This document shows, one piece after another, positions 17,637 to 27,000 of a DNA stretch of 64,000 bases (position 1 is the stretch's first letter; every line of letters starts with the position of its first letter). The translations under genes and the position numbers were made by a program. The stretch lies in the NCBI GenBank assembly GCA_017547165.1, contig JAFYQK010000012.1, positions 1 to 64,000 of the forward strand. The letters are read 5' to 3'. The notes below the pieces were generated by a model. That model was not told the origin of the DNA and searched no databases. It saw only the letters and a list, made by a program, of their open reading frames with translations. Origin of the DNA: Bacteroidaceae bacterium (GTDB lineage: Bacteria; Bacteroidota; Bacteroidia; Bacteroidales; Bacteroidaceae).

Positions 17637-20600
17637 ATGAGCAAAAAATTTGCAGAACGCACAAAATTGAACCTTAGCGAAATAAATAGCGAGGTTTTGG
17701 CACAATGGGATGCAGAAGATGTATTCCATAAAAGTATGTCTGAGAGAGAAGGTTGTCCTTCATTTATTTTCTTTGAAGGTCCCCCATCAGCTAATGGACA
17801 TCCTGGTATACATCATGTACTTGCACGTTCTTTGAAAGATACTTTCTGTCGATTCAAGACCATGAAGGGATTTCAAGTAAAACGTAAAGCAGGTTGGGAT
17901 ACCCATGGTCTGCCTGTTGAACTTGGTGTAGAGAAAGAGTTAGGTATCACCAAGGAGGATATTGGTTCAAAGATCTCCATCGAAGATTATAATCGTCGTT
18001 GTCGCGAAAATGTGATGATGTTCACATCTGAATGGGCTGATCTCTCTCATAAGATGGGTTATTGGGTAGATATGGAAAATCCATATATTACTTATGACAA
18101 CAAGTACATTGAGTCTTTGTGGTGGTTGCTCAAGCAATTATACAACAAGGACTTGCTCTATAAGGGATATACCATACAACCATATTCTCCTGCTGCTGGC
18201 ACTGGTTTGAGCAGCCACGAATTGAATCAGCCTGGTTGTTATCGTGACGTTAAGGATACCACCGCGACGGTTCAGTTCCGAGTTCTTTCTGTAGATGGTT
18301 GCGAAGCTGCATCTGCATTGCCAAAAGAAAATCTCTATATTCTTGCCTGGACAACAACACCATGGACACTTCCTTCAAATACAGCTCTATGTGTTGGTCC
18401 AAAGATTGATTATGTAGCAGTTAAGGGACAGAATCCATATAGTGGTCAGGAGGGTGTTTATATTGTTGCAGAGAATCTGCTTTCAGCACACTTTAAGGCA
18501 GAGGAAGGTGCAGAATTGGAAATCTTGTGGAAAGGTAAAGGTTCTGAACTTGTTGGAATAAAGTATCAGCAATTGTTGCCATGGGTAAAACCATGTGCTA
18601 TTGAAGATGGCAAACCTGTTGTTAAGGAAGACGAGGCATTCCGCGTAATTCCTGGCGATTATGTTACTACAGAGGATGGTACAGGTATTGTTCATATTGC
18701 CCCCACCTTTGGTGCCGACGACGCCAAGGTTGCCAAGGATGCTGGCATACCAAGTTTGTTCATTGTTGATAAGGCAGGCGATACCCGTCCTATGGTTGAT
18801 TTTACCGGCAAGTACTTCATGCCAGAGGATATAAATCTCGAATTTTATGAGCTATGTGTAAATAAGGACAATTATGCAAAGCATCAGGGACAGTATGTAA
18901 AAAATGCATACGATCCCAAATATAATGTTAATGGCAAGTATGATGAAAAAGTAGCAGCCAAAGACATGGATCTCAATGTGGTATTATGCATTGAGATGAA
19001 AGAGGAGGGTAGTGCATTTAAAATTGAAAAGCACGTCCACAATTATCCTCACTGTTGGCGTACCGACAAACCAGTTTTGTATTATCCTTTAGATTCTTGG
19101 TTTATTCGATCTACCGCTGCAAAGGAGCGTATGATGGAATTGAACAAAACAATCCTTTGGAAACCAGAGAGCACTGGTACTGGCCGTTTTGGTAAGTGGC
19201 TTGAGAACCTCAATGATTGGAACCTTTCTCGTTCACGTTATTGGGGTACACCATTACCTATTTGGCGTAATCGTGATACCCGTGAGGAAATATGCATAGG
19301 TTCTGTTGAAGAACTGTACAACGAGATAGAAAAAGCAGTTGCTGCTGGAGTGATGCCAAGCAATCCATTGAAGGATAAGGACTTTGTTCCTGGTGATATG
19401 TCACAAGAAAACTATGACAAGATTGATCTTCACCGTCCTTATGTTGACCACATAAAACTTGTTGGTGAGAGTGGAGCTGTTCTTACTCGCGAACTTGATC
19501 TTATTGATGTTTGGTTTGACTCTGGTGCTATGCCATATGCTCAAATTCATTATCCTTTCGAGAATAAGGAATTGCTGGATAATGGTACTTGCTTCCCTGC
19601 AGACTTTATTGCAGAAGGTGTTGACCAAACACGTGGATGGTTCTTTACGCTTCATGCAATTTCAACAATGGTGTTTGATTCTGTTTCTTACAAGGCTGTA
19701 ATATCTAATGGTTTGGTTCTTGATAAGAACGGCTTGAAGATGTCAAAGCGTTTAGGCAATGCTATAGATCCATTCGGAGCTATTGAGCAGTATGGATCTG
19801 ATGCAGTACGTTGGTATATGATGACCAATTCTCAGCCATGGGATAACCTTAAATTTGATGTAGATGGTGTAAAGGAAGTTACTGGCAGTTTCTTTGGAAA
19901 ACTTTATCAGACTTATGCCTTCCTTACCATGTATGCAAATGTTGATGGATGGAATTTTAGCGAGGCAGAGGTTACAGTATCTGAACGTCCAGAAATGGAT
20001 AGATGGATACTTAGTTCATTGAACTCTCTTATTCGTGATGTTGAACAGTGTTACGAAGATTATGAACCAACACGTGCTGGGCGCCTTATCCAATCGTTTA
20101 TCGTAGACAATGTCAGCAACTGGTTTGTACGCTTATCAAAGAAACGTTTCTGGGGAGGTGAAATGACTACAGATAAGTTATCGGCATATCAAACTTTGTA
20201 TACATGTCTTGAAACTATTGCACGTTTAATGGCTCCTATAGCTCCATACTATGCTGACCGTCTATATCGTGATTTGCATGAGGGACGTGGTGAAGAAGGA
20301 GTGCGTAGTGTTCACCTTGCTAATTTCCCAACAAGTGATATCGCTCTAATAGATGTTGAGCAGGAGGAAAGAATGGCACTCGCTCAACAAGTTACAAGTA
20401 TGATTCACTCACTTCGCAAGAAAGAGGCTATAAGTGTGAAACAACCCTTGCAACGCATTGCTATCCCTGCTTTGAATGCTGAGCAGCAAGAACGTATTCT
20501 TGCTATGAAACAACTCATTCTTGATGAGGTTAATGTCAAGGAGATAGAATTTGTCGAAGGTGCAGGTATGCTTGTCAAGAAGGTTAAGTGCAATTTCCGC

Positions 20601-21050
20601 ACAATGGGCAAAAAGTTTGGTAAGCAAATGAAGGCGGTTGCCGCAGCAGTTGCTCTTATGGGACAAGATCAGATTGCTATGTTGGAACAGGGTAGTGTAA
20701 CTTTGTCTGTTGATGGTGCAGATGCATTGATTGAGCTTGATGATGTTGAAATTTATAGCGAGGATATCCCAGGTTGGAGTGTTGCTAATGTTGGCACCTT
20801 AACTGTGGCTCTTGATCTTACAATCACCGAAGATTTACGTCTTGAAGGTATGGCACGTGAAATCATCCGCAGTATTCAGCAATTACGTAAAGATAGCGGA
20901 TTTGAGATAACAGACCGAATTATTGTAACACTTCCTGATAATGATGATACACGTGCTTGCTTGAACGCTAACTATGACTATGTCTCAAGTCAGGTGTTAG
21001 CTACAGAGATAATTTTTGACGGTAATGAAATTGCTGTGCAGAAAGTTTAA
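17637..21050 (+). CDS. ileS: isoleucine-tRNA ligase, eukaryote-like type 2
   Basis: The 1137-residue class I enzyme charges tRNA-Ile in the cytoplasm. The KMSKR loop is at residues 701-705. The other signature is unusual: instead of HxGH the protein reads GIHH at residues 57-60, within ANGHPGIHHVL. Length, the C-terminal region and the overall pattern place it in the type 2 (eukaryote-like) group, which is known for low mupirocin sensitivity, and a GxHH swap has been linked to even stronger resistance in that group. Editing and anticodon-binding domains are complete. It leads an operon with lspA and a DUF4296 gene. Confidence 0.96.
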   Translation: MSKKFAERTKLNLSEINSEVLAQWDAEDVFHKSMSEREGCPSFIFFEGPPSANGHPGIHHVLARSLKDTFCRFKTMKGFQVKRKAGWDTHGLPVELGVEKELGITKEDIGSKISIEDYNRRCRENVMMFTSEWADLSHKMGYWVDMENPYITYDNKYIESLWWLLKQLYNKDLLYKGYTIQPYSPAAGTGLSSHELNQPGCYRDVKDTTATVQFRVLSVDGCEAASALPKENLYILAWTTTPWTLPSNTALCVGPKIDYVAVKGQNPYSGQEGVYIVAENLLSAHFKAEEGAELEILWKGKGSELVGIKYQQLLPWVKPCAIEDGKPVVKEDEAFRVIPGDYVTTEDGTGIVHIAPTFGADDAKVAKDAGIPSLFIVDKAGDTRPMVDFTGKYFMPEDINLEFYELCVNKDNYAKHQGQYVKNAYDPKYNVNGKYDEKVAAKDMDLNVVLCIEMKEEGSAFKIEKHVHNYPHCWRTDKPVLYYPLDSWFIRSTAAKERMMELNKTILWKPESTGTGRFGKWLENLNDWNLSRSRYWGTPLPIWRNRDTREEICIGSVEELYNEIEKAVAAGVMPSNPLKDKDFVPGDMSQENYDKIDLHRPYVDHIKLVGESGAVLTRELDLIDVWFDSGAMPYAQIHYPFENKELLDNGTCFPADFIAEGVDQTRGWFFTLHAISTMVFDSVSYKAVISNGLVLDKNGLKMSKRLGNAIDPFGAIEQYGSDAVRWYMMTNSQPWDNLKFDVDGVKEVTGSFFGKLYQTYAFLTMYANVDGWNFSEAEVTVSERPEMDRWILSSLNSLIRDVEQCYEDYEPTRAGRLIQSFIVDNVSNWFVRLSKKRFWGGEMTTDKLSAYQTLYTCLETIARLMAPIAPYYADRLYRDLHEGRGEEGVRSVHLANFPTSDIALIDVEQEERMALAQQVTSMIHSLRKKEAISVKQPLQRIAIPALNAEQQERILAMKQLILDEVNVKEIEFVEGAGMLVKKVKCNFRTMGKKFGKQMKAVAAAVALMGQDQIAMLEQGSVTLSVDGADALIELDDVEIYSEDIPGWSVANVGTLTVALDLTITEDLRLEGMAREIIRSIQQLRKDSGFEITDRIIVTLPDNDDTRACLNANYDYVSSQVLATEIIFDGNEIAVQKV

Positions 21051-21058
21051 TTTCAACT

Positions 21059-21673
21059 ATGAATAGCAAGAAGAAACAAATAGTTATAGCCGTTGGCATA
21101 TCGCTAACGGCTATTCTTATTGACCAGATAATCAAGATTTGGGTCAAGACAAATATGCATATGCACGAAATGATTGAGATAACTTCTTGGTTTAAGATTT
21201 TCTTTACCGAAAACCAGGGTATGGCTTTCGGTATGGAAATAATGGACAAGATTTTTCTCACACTTTTCAGAATATTTGCTGTAGCTTTTCTAATATACAT
21301 ATTATCTAAAAATATAAAAAAAGGTATCAATAACGTATTTCTCGTTTGCCTTTCTTTCATTTTAGCTGGAGCAATAGGCAATATCATCGATTGCCTTTTC
21401 TATGGTTTGGTCTTCAATAATCCTCCAGCTCCTATAGTTGCTGAGTTTGTTCCATGGGGAACTGGCTACGATAGTCTTTTTTATGGTAAGGTTGTAGATA
21501 TGTTCTATTTCCCATTGCTAGAGTGGACATGGCCTGAATGGTTACCAGTTATAGGTGGTGAAAACTTTATCTTCTTCTCACCGATTTTTAATTTTGCTGA
21601 TGCATGCATCTCTTGCGGTGTTATTGCAATGTTATTATTCTGTCGTAAGCAGTTACAAGAACTGCTCCAATAA
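21059..21673 (+). CDS. lspA: lipoprotein signal peptidase (signal peptidase II)
   Basis: The inner-membrane aspartyl protease cleaves prolipoprotein signal peptides after lipid attachment. Four membrane segments are visible. The catalytic aspartates lie in GNIIDCLFYGLVF and FNFADACISCG. At 204 residues it is about 40 longer than the E. coli enzyme, because of a loop of roughly 35 residues (NNPPAPIVAEFVPWG and beyond) between the third and fourth segments, which is usual in Bacteroidota. The gene starts 8 bases after the ileS stop and is followed closely by a lipoprotein gene, so the operon couples processing and a substrate. Confidence 0.95.
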   Translation: MNSKKKQIVIAVGISLTAILIDQIIKIWVKTNMHMHEMIEITSWFKIFFTENQGMAFGMEIMDKIFLTLFRIFAVAFLIYILSKNIKKGINNVFLVCLSFILAGAIGNIIDCLFYGLVFNNPPAPIVAEFVPWGTGYDSLFYGKVVDMFYFPLLEWTWPEWLPVIGGENFIFFSPIFNFADACISCGVIAMLLFCRKQLQELLQ

Positions 21674-21684
21674 ACATTTCATCT

Positions 21685-22623
21685 ATGAAGTACACCCTGC
21701 AAATTATAGTATTGTTACTTGTAATCGCATGTAAGCCAATGCGACCGCTCCATATTATATCAGAAGACAAAATGGAGGATATTCTGTATGATTATCATAT
21801 TTCTTTAGCTTTGGCTGAACTTGAAAAGGGTGACCTTCAGGAAAATAGGTATCTGCTTACTCAGGCAGCTTTGCGCAAGCATAATGTAACCGAGGCAGAG
21901 TTTGACACATCGCTTGTCTATTGGTGTCGTAATTCTGAAAAGATGGTGAAAATTTGTGAACGTGTTTCGCAACGTCTTTCATATGTGGCTGCAACTCAAG
22001 GTGTTGAGAGAAAAGAGCATAGTCGCTATAGTTATTTAAAAAACGAAGGTGATACAGCAAACGTTTGGAATTTGCGTGAAGGTGTAATTATAATTCCTAA
22101 TATTATTGGTAATATTTATTCCTTCACAATTGATGCAGATACCACATATATGCCAGGTGATAATTTTGAATGGGTGTTTTCTACTAAATTTGTTTCAAGC
22201 GACCATTATCAAGAGGCATGGGCATTACTCTCTTATCAATTTGAAAATGACAGTGTTGAGGGAGTTAGTCAAAGAATTACTACAAATAAACAGGTTGAGA
22301 TAAAATTAAATTGTCCAAAGAAATTTAAGGATATAAAAATACGTAGCATCAATGGGTCGATATATATGCCTCTCAGAGAATCTGGATTTGGTGTATTGTC
22401 TGTTAGTAATTTTGTCTTAGTCAGATATCATGATTTAACCCGTAAGAACAAGAAATCTCAAGAAGATGACGTAGTTTTGAAGGACTCTATTATTAATGTA
22501 AATGTCTCTGATACTATTCTGCAACGACAGAATCCTTACGATATTCGTGATAAGCAAGACAATGAAAGGAAAATAAATATAATTAAGGATAAACCCTTAA
22601 AAATAATGCCAAGCAGGAGATGA
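21685..22623 (+). CDS. DUF4296 lipoprotein
   Basis: The 312-residue product starts MKYTLQIIVLLLVIACKP, a signal peptide with a lipobox ending at Cys16, so it is a predicted lipoprotein. The first 110 residues after the Cys match the DUF4296 domain (MEDILYDYHISLALAE, then LRKHNVTEAEFDTSLVYWCRN). The remaining 190 residues are a beta-rich region of unknown role with a basic tail. It is 11 bases downstream of lspA, which would process it. Its TGA overlaps the ATG of a 55-codon gene. The function of the family is unknown; the pairing with ileS-lspA is common in Bacteroidota. Confidence 0.9.
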   Translation: MKYTLQIIVLLLVIACKPMRPLHIISEDKMEDILYDYHISLALAELEKGDLQENRYLLTQAALRKHNVTEAEFDTSLVYWCRNSEKMVKICERVSQRLSYVAATQGVERKEHSRYSYLKNEGDTANVWNLREGVIIIPNIIGNIYSFTIDADTTYMPGDNFEWVFSTKFVSSDHYQEAWALLSYQFENDSVEGVSQRITTNKQVEIKLNCPKKFKDIKIRSINGSIYMPLRESGFGVLSVSNFVLVRYHDLTRKNKKSQEDDVVLKDSIINVNVSDTILQRQNPYDIRDKQDNERKINIIKDKPLKIMPSRR

Positions 22624-22787
22624 TAAAAAGAGCATATCATAGAATTGTCACTTATGATAATCATGTTGTAGACGGCCCTGTAGTAGTTGTTTTCAATGAT
22701 GAATTAAAATACATCGATTATCATCTCCTACAAGGTGAAGAACCAATGGTAGAATGGATTGGCGGTAGCTTTAAAATGTTTCAGTAA
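22620..22787 (+). CDS. 55-residue protein, end of ileS-lspA operon
   Basis: An ATG at 22620 overlaps the TGA of the DUF4296 gene (ATGA) and opens a 55-codon frame ending at TAA 22785-22787. The product runs from MIKRAYHRIVTYDNHVVDGP to VEWIGGSFKMFQ. The pattern of a basic start, a VVVF strand, a short loop and a WIGG ending resembles the small N-terminal composite domain of amidohydrolases, which in relatives follows this lipoprotein gene. It may be a reduced or detached version. The coupled start and codon use support it being translated. The function is unknown. Confidence 0.6.
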   Translation: MIKRAYHRIVTYDNHVVDGPVVVVFNDELKYIDYHLLQGEEPMVEWIGGSFKMFQ

Positions 22788-22795
22788 TATCAATG

Positions 22796-22828
22796 CATAA
22801 AAAATCCCCTTCTGTCAATGAGGGGGAC
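22796..22828 (-). terminator. terminator after Smr gene
   Basis: TCCCCT at 22805-22810 pairs with AGGGGGA at 22821-22827. On the minus strand the stem is followed by a run of six T residues, so it terminates the minus-strand DUF2027-Smr gene ending at 22850. Confidence 0.75.
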
Positions 22829-22849
22829 TTAGATAATTATAAGTAAAAA

Positions 22850-23548
22850 CTATTTCTTTCCAATTATTACCATAGTTGCTCCAAAACCATATTTTTGAAA
22901 CGATGCATCTTGATGCTGGCAATGCTTATAAGTATATTTTAGTTCCGTGAGAATAGCCTGGCGTAGCACCCCATCTCCATTACCATGTATGAAGATTATT
23001 TGTCTGCCAACATCCTTCTTGAATCTATCCATTGTCTTCCTAAACACTTTCAATTGGTATTCCTTAATATCTGAAGCTTTAAGTCCATCAATACAGTCTA
23101 ATAAAGAGTGTGCGTGTAGGTCTATTTCTATTATATCATCTTTTTTGTGTTTTTCTGTGGGTGATGTTAATGGTGCTGCTTTTGCATGAATACGAAGGCT
23201 GTTTGCCGCTTCAATTTCTTCCAAACGTCTAGTAAGTTTGTTTACCATCTGTTCTAACTTGATAATGCGCTCTTCGAAATTAACATAGCATTTTTTTTCT
23301 GTATTTTCTAAATTGCATGATGTTTTGTTTGCTATAAGTGGATTTATCTTGGTTTGCTTATTTTTCTCATCTTCTTTAGAAAAGTATTTCTTGGCAGAAG
23401 GTATAACTACTAGGTCGCTCTCTAGCATCGGAATTTCAAAGCCATCGCTGTCTTCTACCATTACCAAACCTCCCTTTCTAAAACCTGTCACTTTTCCTCC
23501 GCCTACTTCTCTCAGGAAGCGGACAGTGTCGCCTATTTTGATATCCAT
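22850..23548 (-). CDS. DUF2027-Smr domain protein
   Basis: The 232-residue protein begins with a small SH3-like basic domain (MDIKIGDTVRFLREVGGGKV, the DUF2027 start). A coiled-coil segment follows near residues 88-118 (FEERIIKLEQMVNKLTRRLE). The C-terminus is a Smr domain with LHAHSLLDC and the HGNGDGVLR loop. Smr domains, as in MutS2, are nucleases acting on branched DNA or collided ribosomes. Relatives I recall are over 100 residues longer, with a second folded section in the middle. Here only the coiled coil remains, so this is a short form. It is monocistronic. Confidence 0.88.
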   Translation of the reverse strand: MDIKIGDTVRFLREVGGGKVTGFRKGGLVMVEDSDGFEIPMLESDLVVIPSAKKYFSKEDEKNKQTKINPLIANKTSCNLENTEKKCYVNFEERIIKLEQMVNKLTRRLEEIEAANSLRIHAKAAPLTSPTEKHKKDDIIEIDLHAHSLLDCIDGLKASDIKEYQLKVFRKTMDRFKKDVGRQIIFIHGNGDGVLRQAILTELKYTYKHCQHQDASFQKYGFGATMVIIGKK

Positions 23549-23578
23549 GTCTGTTGCTGATTTGTTTGTTCTTGTTTT

Positions 23579-23823
23579 AACCCAAATCGGTCATTAGCGT
23601 TATGATGATAATAGTCTTTATTTTTGAACAGATGTTTTGCCACTTTGAGGGCGCAATGGGGTTGAATGTCATCCGACCTTTTCCCGCCAAGGCAATGGCT
23701 ATGTAAACATATCCTTGCTCTTCTAGCTTAACGAAAAGGTTCCGTTGTAACCGAGAAGTGACGAAACAAATGACAAAAAGAAGTTTTCATTTGCGCATAA
23801 TAGTCTATTGACCGATTTGGGTT
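23579..23823. repeat. 245-bp element with 15-bp perfect terminal inverted repeats
   Basis: AACCCAAATCGGTCA at 23579-23593 and its exact inverse TGACCGATTTGGGTT at 23809-23823 bound this gene-free stretch between the Smr gene and the M60 gene. The interior is less AT-rich than its flanks and holds only short frames such as a 20-residue one beginning MKTSFCHLFRHF on the minus strand. This is the layout of a MITE or other dispersed repeat; I have an uncertain memory of similar sequence in Prevotella genomes. No target-site duplication is clear. Confidence 0.55.
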
Positions 23824-23927
23824 TAATTAATATTTGTATTTATTATCCCTTATATAATGCAAATATACACCAAATATATTATAAATGTGCACATTTAACA
23901 TATTTAGCAATAATCTGGCAATGATAA

Positions 23928-23959
23928 TTTGTGAAAATTATTTAAAAACACTAATTTTG
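23928..23959 (+). promoter_or_regulatory. promoter of the M60-GH20 pair
   Basis: TTTG at 23928-23931, a 20-base spacer and TAATTTTG at 23952-23959. The leader to the ATG at 24037 is about 70 bases. The stretch from 23824 to here is very AT-rich, and I see no other element in it. Confidence 0.8.
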
Positions 23960-24036
23960 TCTTTCAAATTATATATTATATATATAAACTGGACCTGTAT
24001 AAATCACATAATCTTAAACATAAAACCTATTGCCTT

Positions 24037-27000
24037 ATGAAAAAAATCTTTTTAACTTTCCTATGTCTGTTGCTAGCAGTGGCAATGGATGCGCAGGAAC
24101 TGAAGAAGGTTGCTATTAAATCTGCATCAGCAACTAGCAATTCTACTTCAGAGGGTGCTAAAATGGCAATTGATGGCGATTATAGCACTTTTTGGCATAG
24201 TCCCTGGAATGGCCAAACTACATCGTTTCCAACAAATTTTACTATCACTTTGGAAGAAGAAGGTTTGGTAGAAATTGCGCGTTATGTTCCTCGTCAGGAT
24301 AATCAAAATGGTAGTTGGGGAAAGGTTGAAGTACTATACCGTAATACCGAGTCTGGTACCAAGTATATTAGCCTCGGTACTTTTAACTTAAATCAGAGCG
24401 GTAAGACCTATGATTTTCCCATAGGTGAAGTATGTAAGTATCTTCGCTTCAGAATTTACGATGGTAAAGGCGGTTGGGCTACAGCTGCAGAAATAGAGGT
24501 TGGCAGTTATGACAATACTAAACTTGAAGCTTTTCAATCCTATTTCCAGGACAATCTTTTCACCACACTCAAGCCAGAGGTTACTTCAAGCGAGGGCATT
24601 GAGGATGCTGATGTTAAGGCATTGGTTGACAATTTGCTGACAGACCAAGAGTATAAGAACTTCCGTGTTGGCGAGTATGAACCCTATCGTACTCTTGCCT
24701 CATTGCAGCAGGAATTAAAAACTAAGTCTACCTACAACCCATGGGAAAACCCTACCGGCATTTATGTTAAGAGGGGCAATAGTTTCTATGTAATGGTAGA
24801 GGGTATTGAAAACGAAACTGTAGGATTAAGCATTAAAAACTGGTGTTTGTCAGAGGAGGGAAGTTCTTATTCGCTGCGTAATGGTCTTAACCATATCACA
24901 GCAACAACAGAGGGTAATGTATTTGTAGATTATTTTACCGACAACTACAAGACCGCTCCTAATGTGAGGATGCATTTTATCAATGCTCCTGTCCGTGGTT
25001 ATTGGGACCAGGAGACAATGACAAATGCCGACTGGGTAAAGATGCTTTCTAAATTATCTGCTAAGGATAGTAGCATTATTATTGTTCGTAGTGAGCATGC
25101 ACAGGTGGCATTTCCCGTAGTTGCATGGAAGCAACATTGTCCTACTAATGTAGATTCACTAATGACTCTATACCAACAGGTAGAGTGGGCCGAGCGCGAC
25201 ATTATGGGTCTGGAGAAATATGGCCGTCAAACCAAGAATCGCCAGTTGTATTATGCTACCACCTATGGTTTCATGGCTGCTGGCGGTAATGGAGCATACT
25301 GTAATATAAGCAGCCTTGGCGCCATCATGGCTCCTGACTCTAAGAGATTTGACTTCTGGGGGGTAGGTCACGAGTGGGGACATAACAACCAGATTAGTCC
25401 GGGTTTCCATTGGAGCGGTTGTGGTGAGACCACGAACAATATCTATGCGTCTTGGGCACAGATTCACTTTACTGGCACTCGCAGTAATCTGCGTCTTGAA
25501 GACGAATGGTCTGGTATTGACGAATATTCCGGCATGCGTGGCGGACGTATGCAGACATACTTTGAAGAGGCCTTGCGCAAGGGTGTTCAATGGCAGTTGC
25601 AGGACGGTCCTGACTATCATGGCACTACCCCCAATACCATAACTGTTATGGGCTATGATTACAATGGCAATTCTACAGGTATGGTAACCACCACCTCTCG
25701 TAACTACGACCATTTCGTTAAGCTCGTTCCTTTCTGGCAGCTTAACCTTTGGGGAACACTTGCAGGTAAGTGCCCAGATATCATTCCAATGGTAATTGAG
25801 GGTATTCGCACAAATAACAACTATGGCAGTACCTACAACACCAACGGCAAGCAGCAGGTGAATTGGATGAAACTGGCATGCGACAGTGCCAAGATAGACC
25901 TTCTTCCTTTCTTCGAGAAGGCTGGTATGCTCAAGCCTATCAATGCTTACATCGAGGACTATGGTGCTGGTTGGAACAAGATTAATCAGAGCATGATTGA
26001 CAACCTCAAGAAGCACGTTGCCTCTAAGGGTTATCCTGCTTTTACCGAGGAGATAAACTATATTAATGGTCACAACTACCACATCTATCGCGACAATCTC
26101 AAACTCAGTGTTCCTGCAACTTTGGGTTCTGGTTGTACCTATAATGCAGGTAAGGTTAAGGTATCGCACAGTTCTGTCAAGAATGCCGTTGCTTTTGAGA
26201 CCTACAATGCTAACGGTGAACTTGTTCGCATTACAATGTATGGTCTTGGTTCAGATGATGCTCATTCTTTCACTATGGTACTTTATCCCACATCTACTGA
26301 CGAGGCTGAGGCTGCTGCCTATATTATGGCTGTTGGTTATGATGGTACACGCAAGAAGATTTATGAGAAGAACAACCTAATCAAATCCATTGCCAACAAG
26401 TTTTATACCATAACAAGTTCTGGTAAGGGCAACTGCCTTTCATGCGGTTCCAGCAGCATTGCACAGAATGGTACTATTACATGGTCTTTGGCTCGTGCTT
26501 CAAAAAGTGCTACGTCTGCTGACATAGTTTGGTTTGCAGAAGAGAAGGATGGATTGACTTATCTGTACAATCCCCAGAGTCAGTCTTATTTTGGTGGCAG
26601 CTCTTCATCAAAGACAACAAAGCTGTATACTAAATCTTCAGCAACAGCATGGAAGGCAGAATGCATCGACGATGCTGCAAATAAATATGTCTTTGGCGAT
26701 GGTTCTGGCCAGTATATTAATGCATACAGTGCTACTGAGACTGGTCTTTATGGTGGTGGTGCTGGCGATGCCAACAATATCTGGATATTGGAAGAGGTTA
26801 AAACTATTAATGTAAGTACTTCAACCACTCATGGTACTGTTTTTGCCTGCTATCCCTTTGCTCTCGAACTTACCGACGAAATAGATGCCTATGTCGTTTC
26901 CGGTGTTGAAAAGTTACCCTATGGAGATGACAATACCGTTTACACGTATGCTGTGCTCGATCGTATTGATGGCAATATTGTTCCTGCTAATATGCCTGTT

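Noticed and set aside
23579..23823. Transcription terminator pair or small protein gene inside the inverted-repeat element
   Set aside because: The inverted arms are over 200 bases apart with no T-run, and internal frames are shorter than 25 codons.
25168..26169. 333-codon open frame on the minus strand
   Set aside because: It lies wholly opposite the M60 peptidase gene, whose motifs and codon pattern are clear. The translated product resembles nothing and is Cys/Ile-rich by composition.
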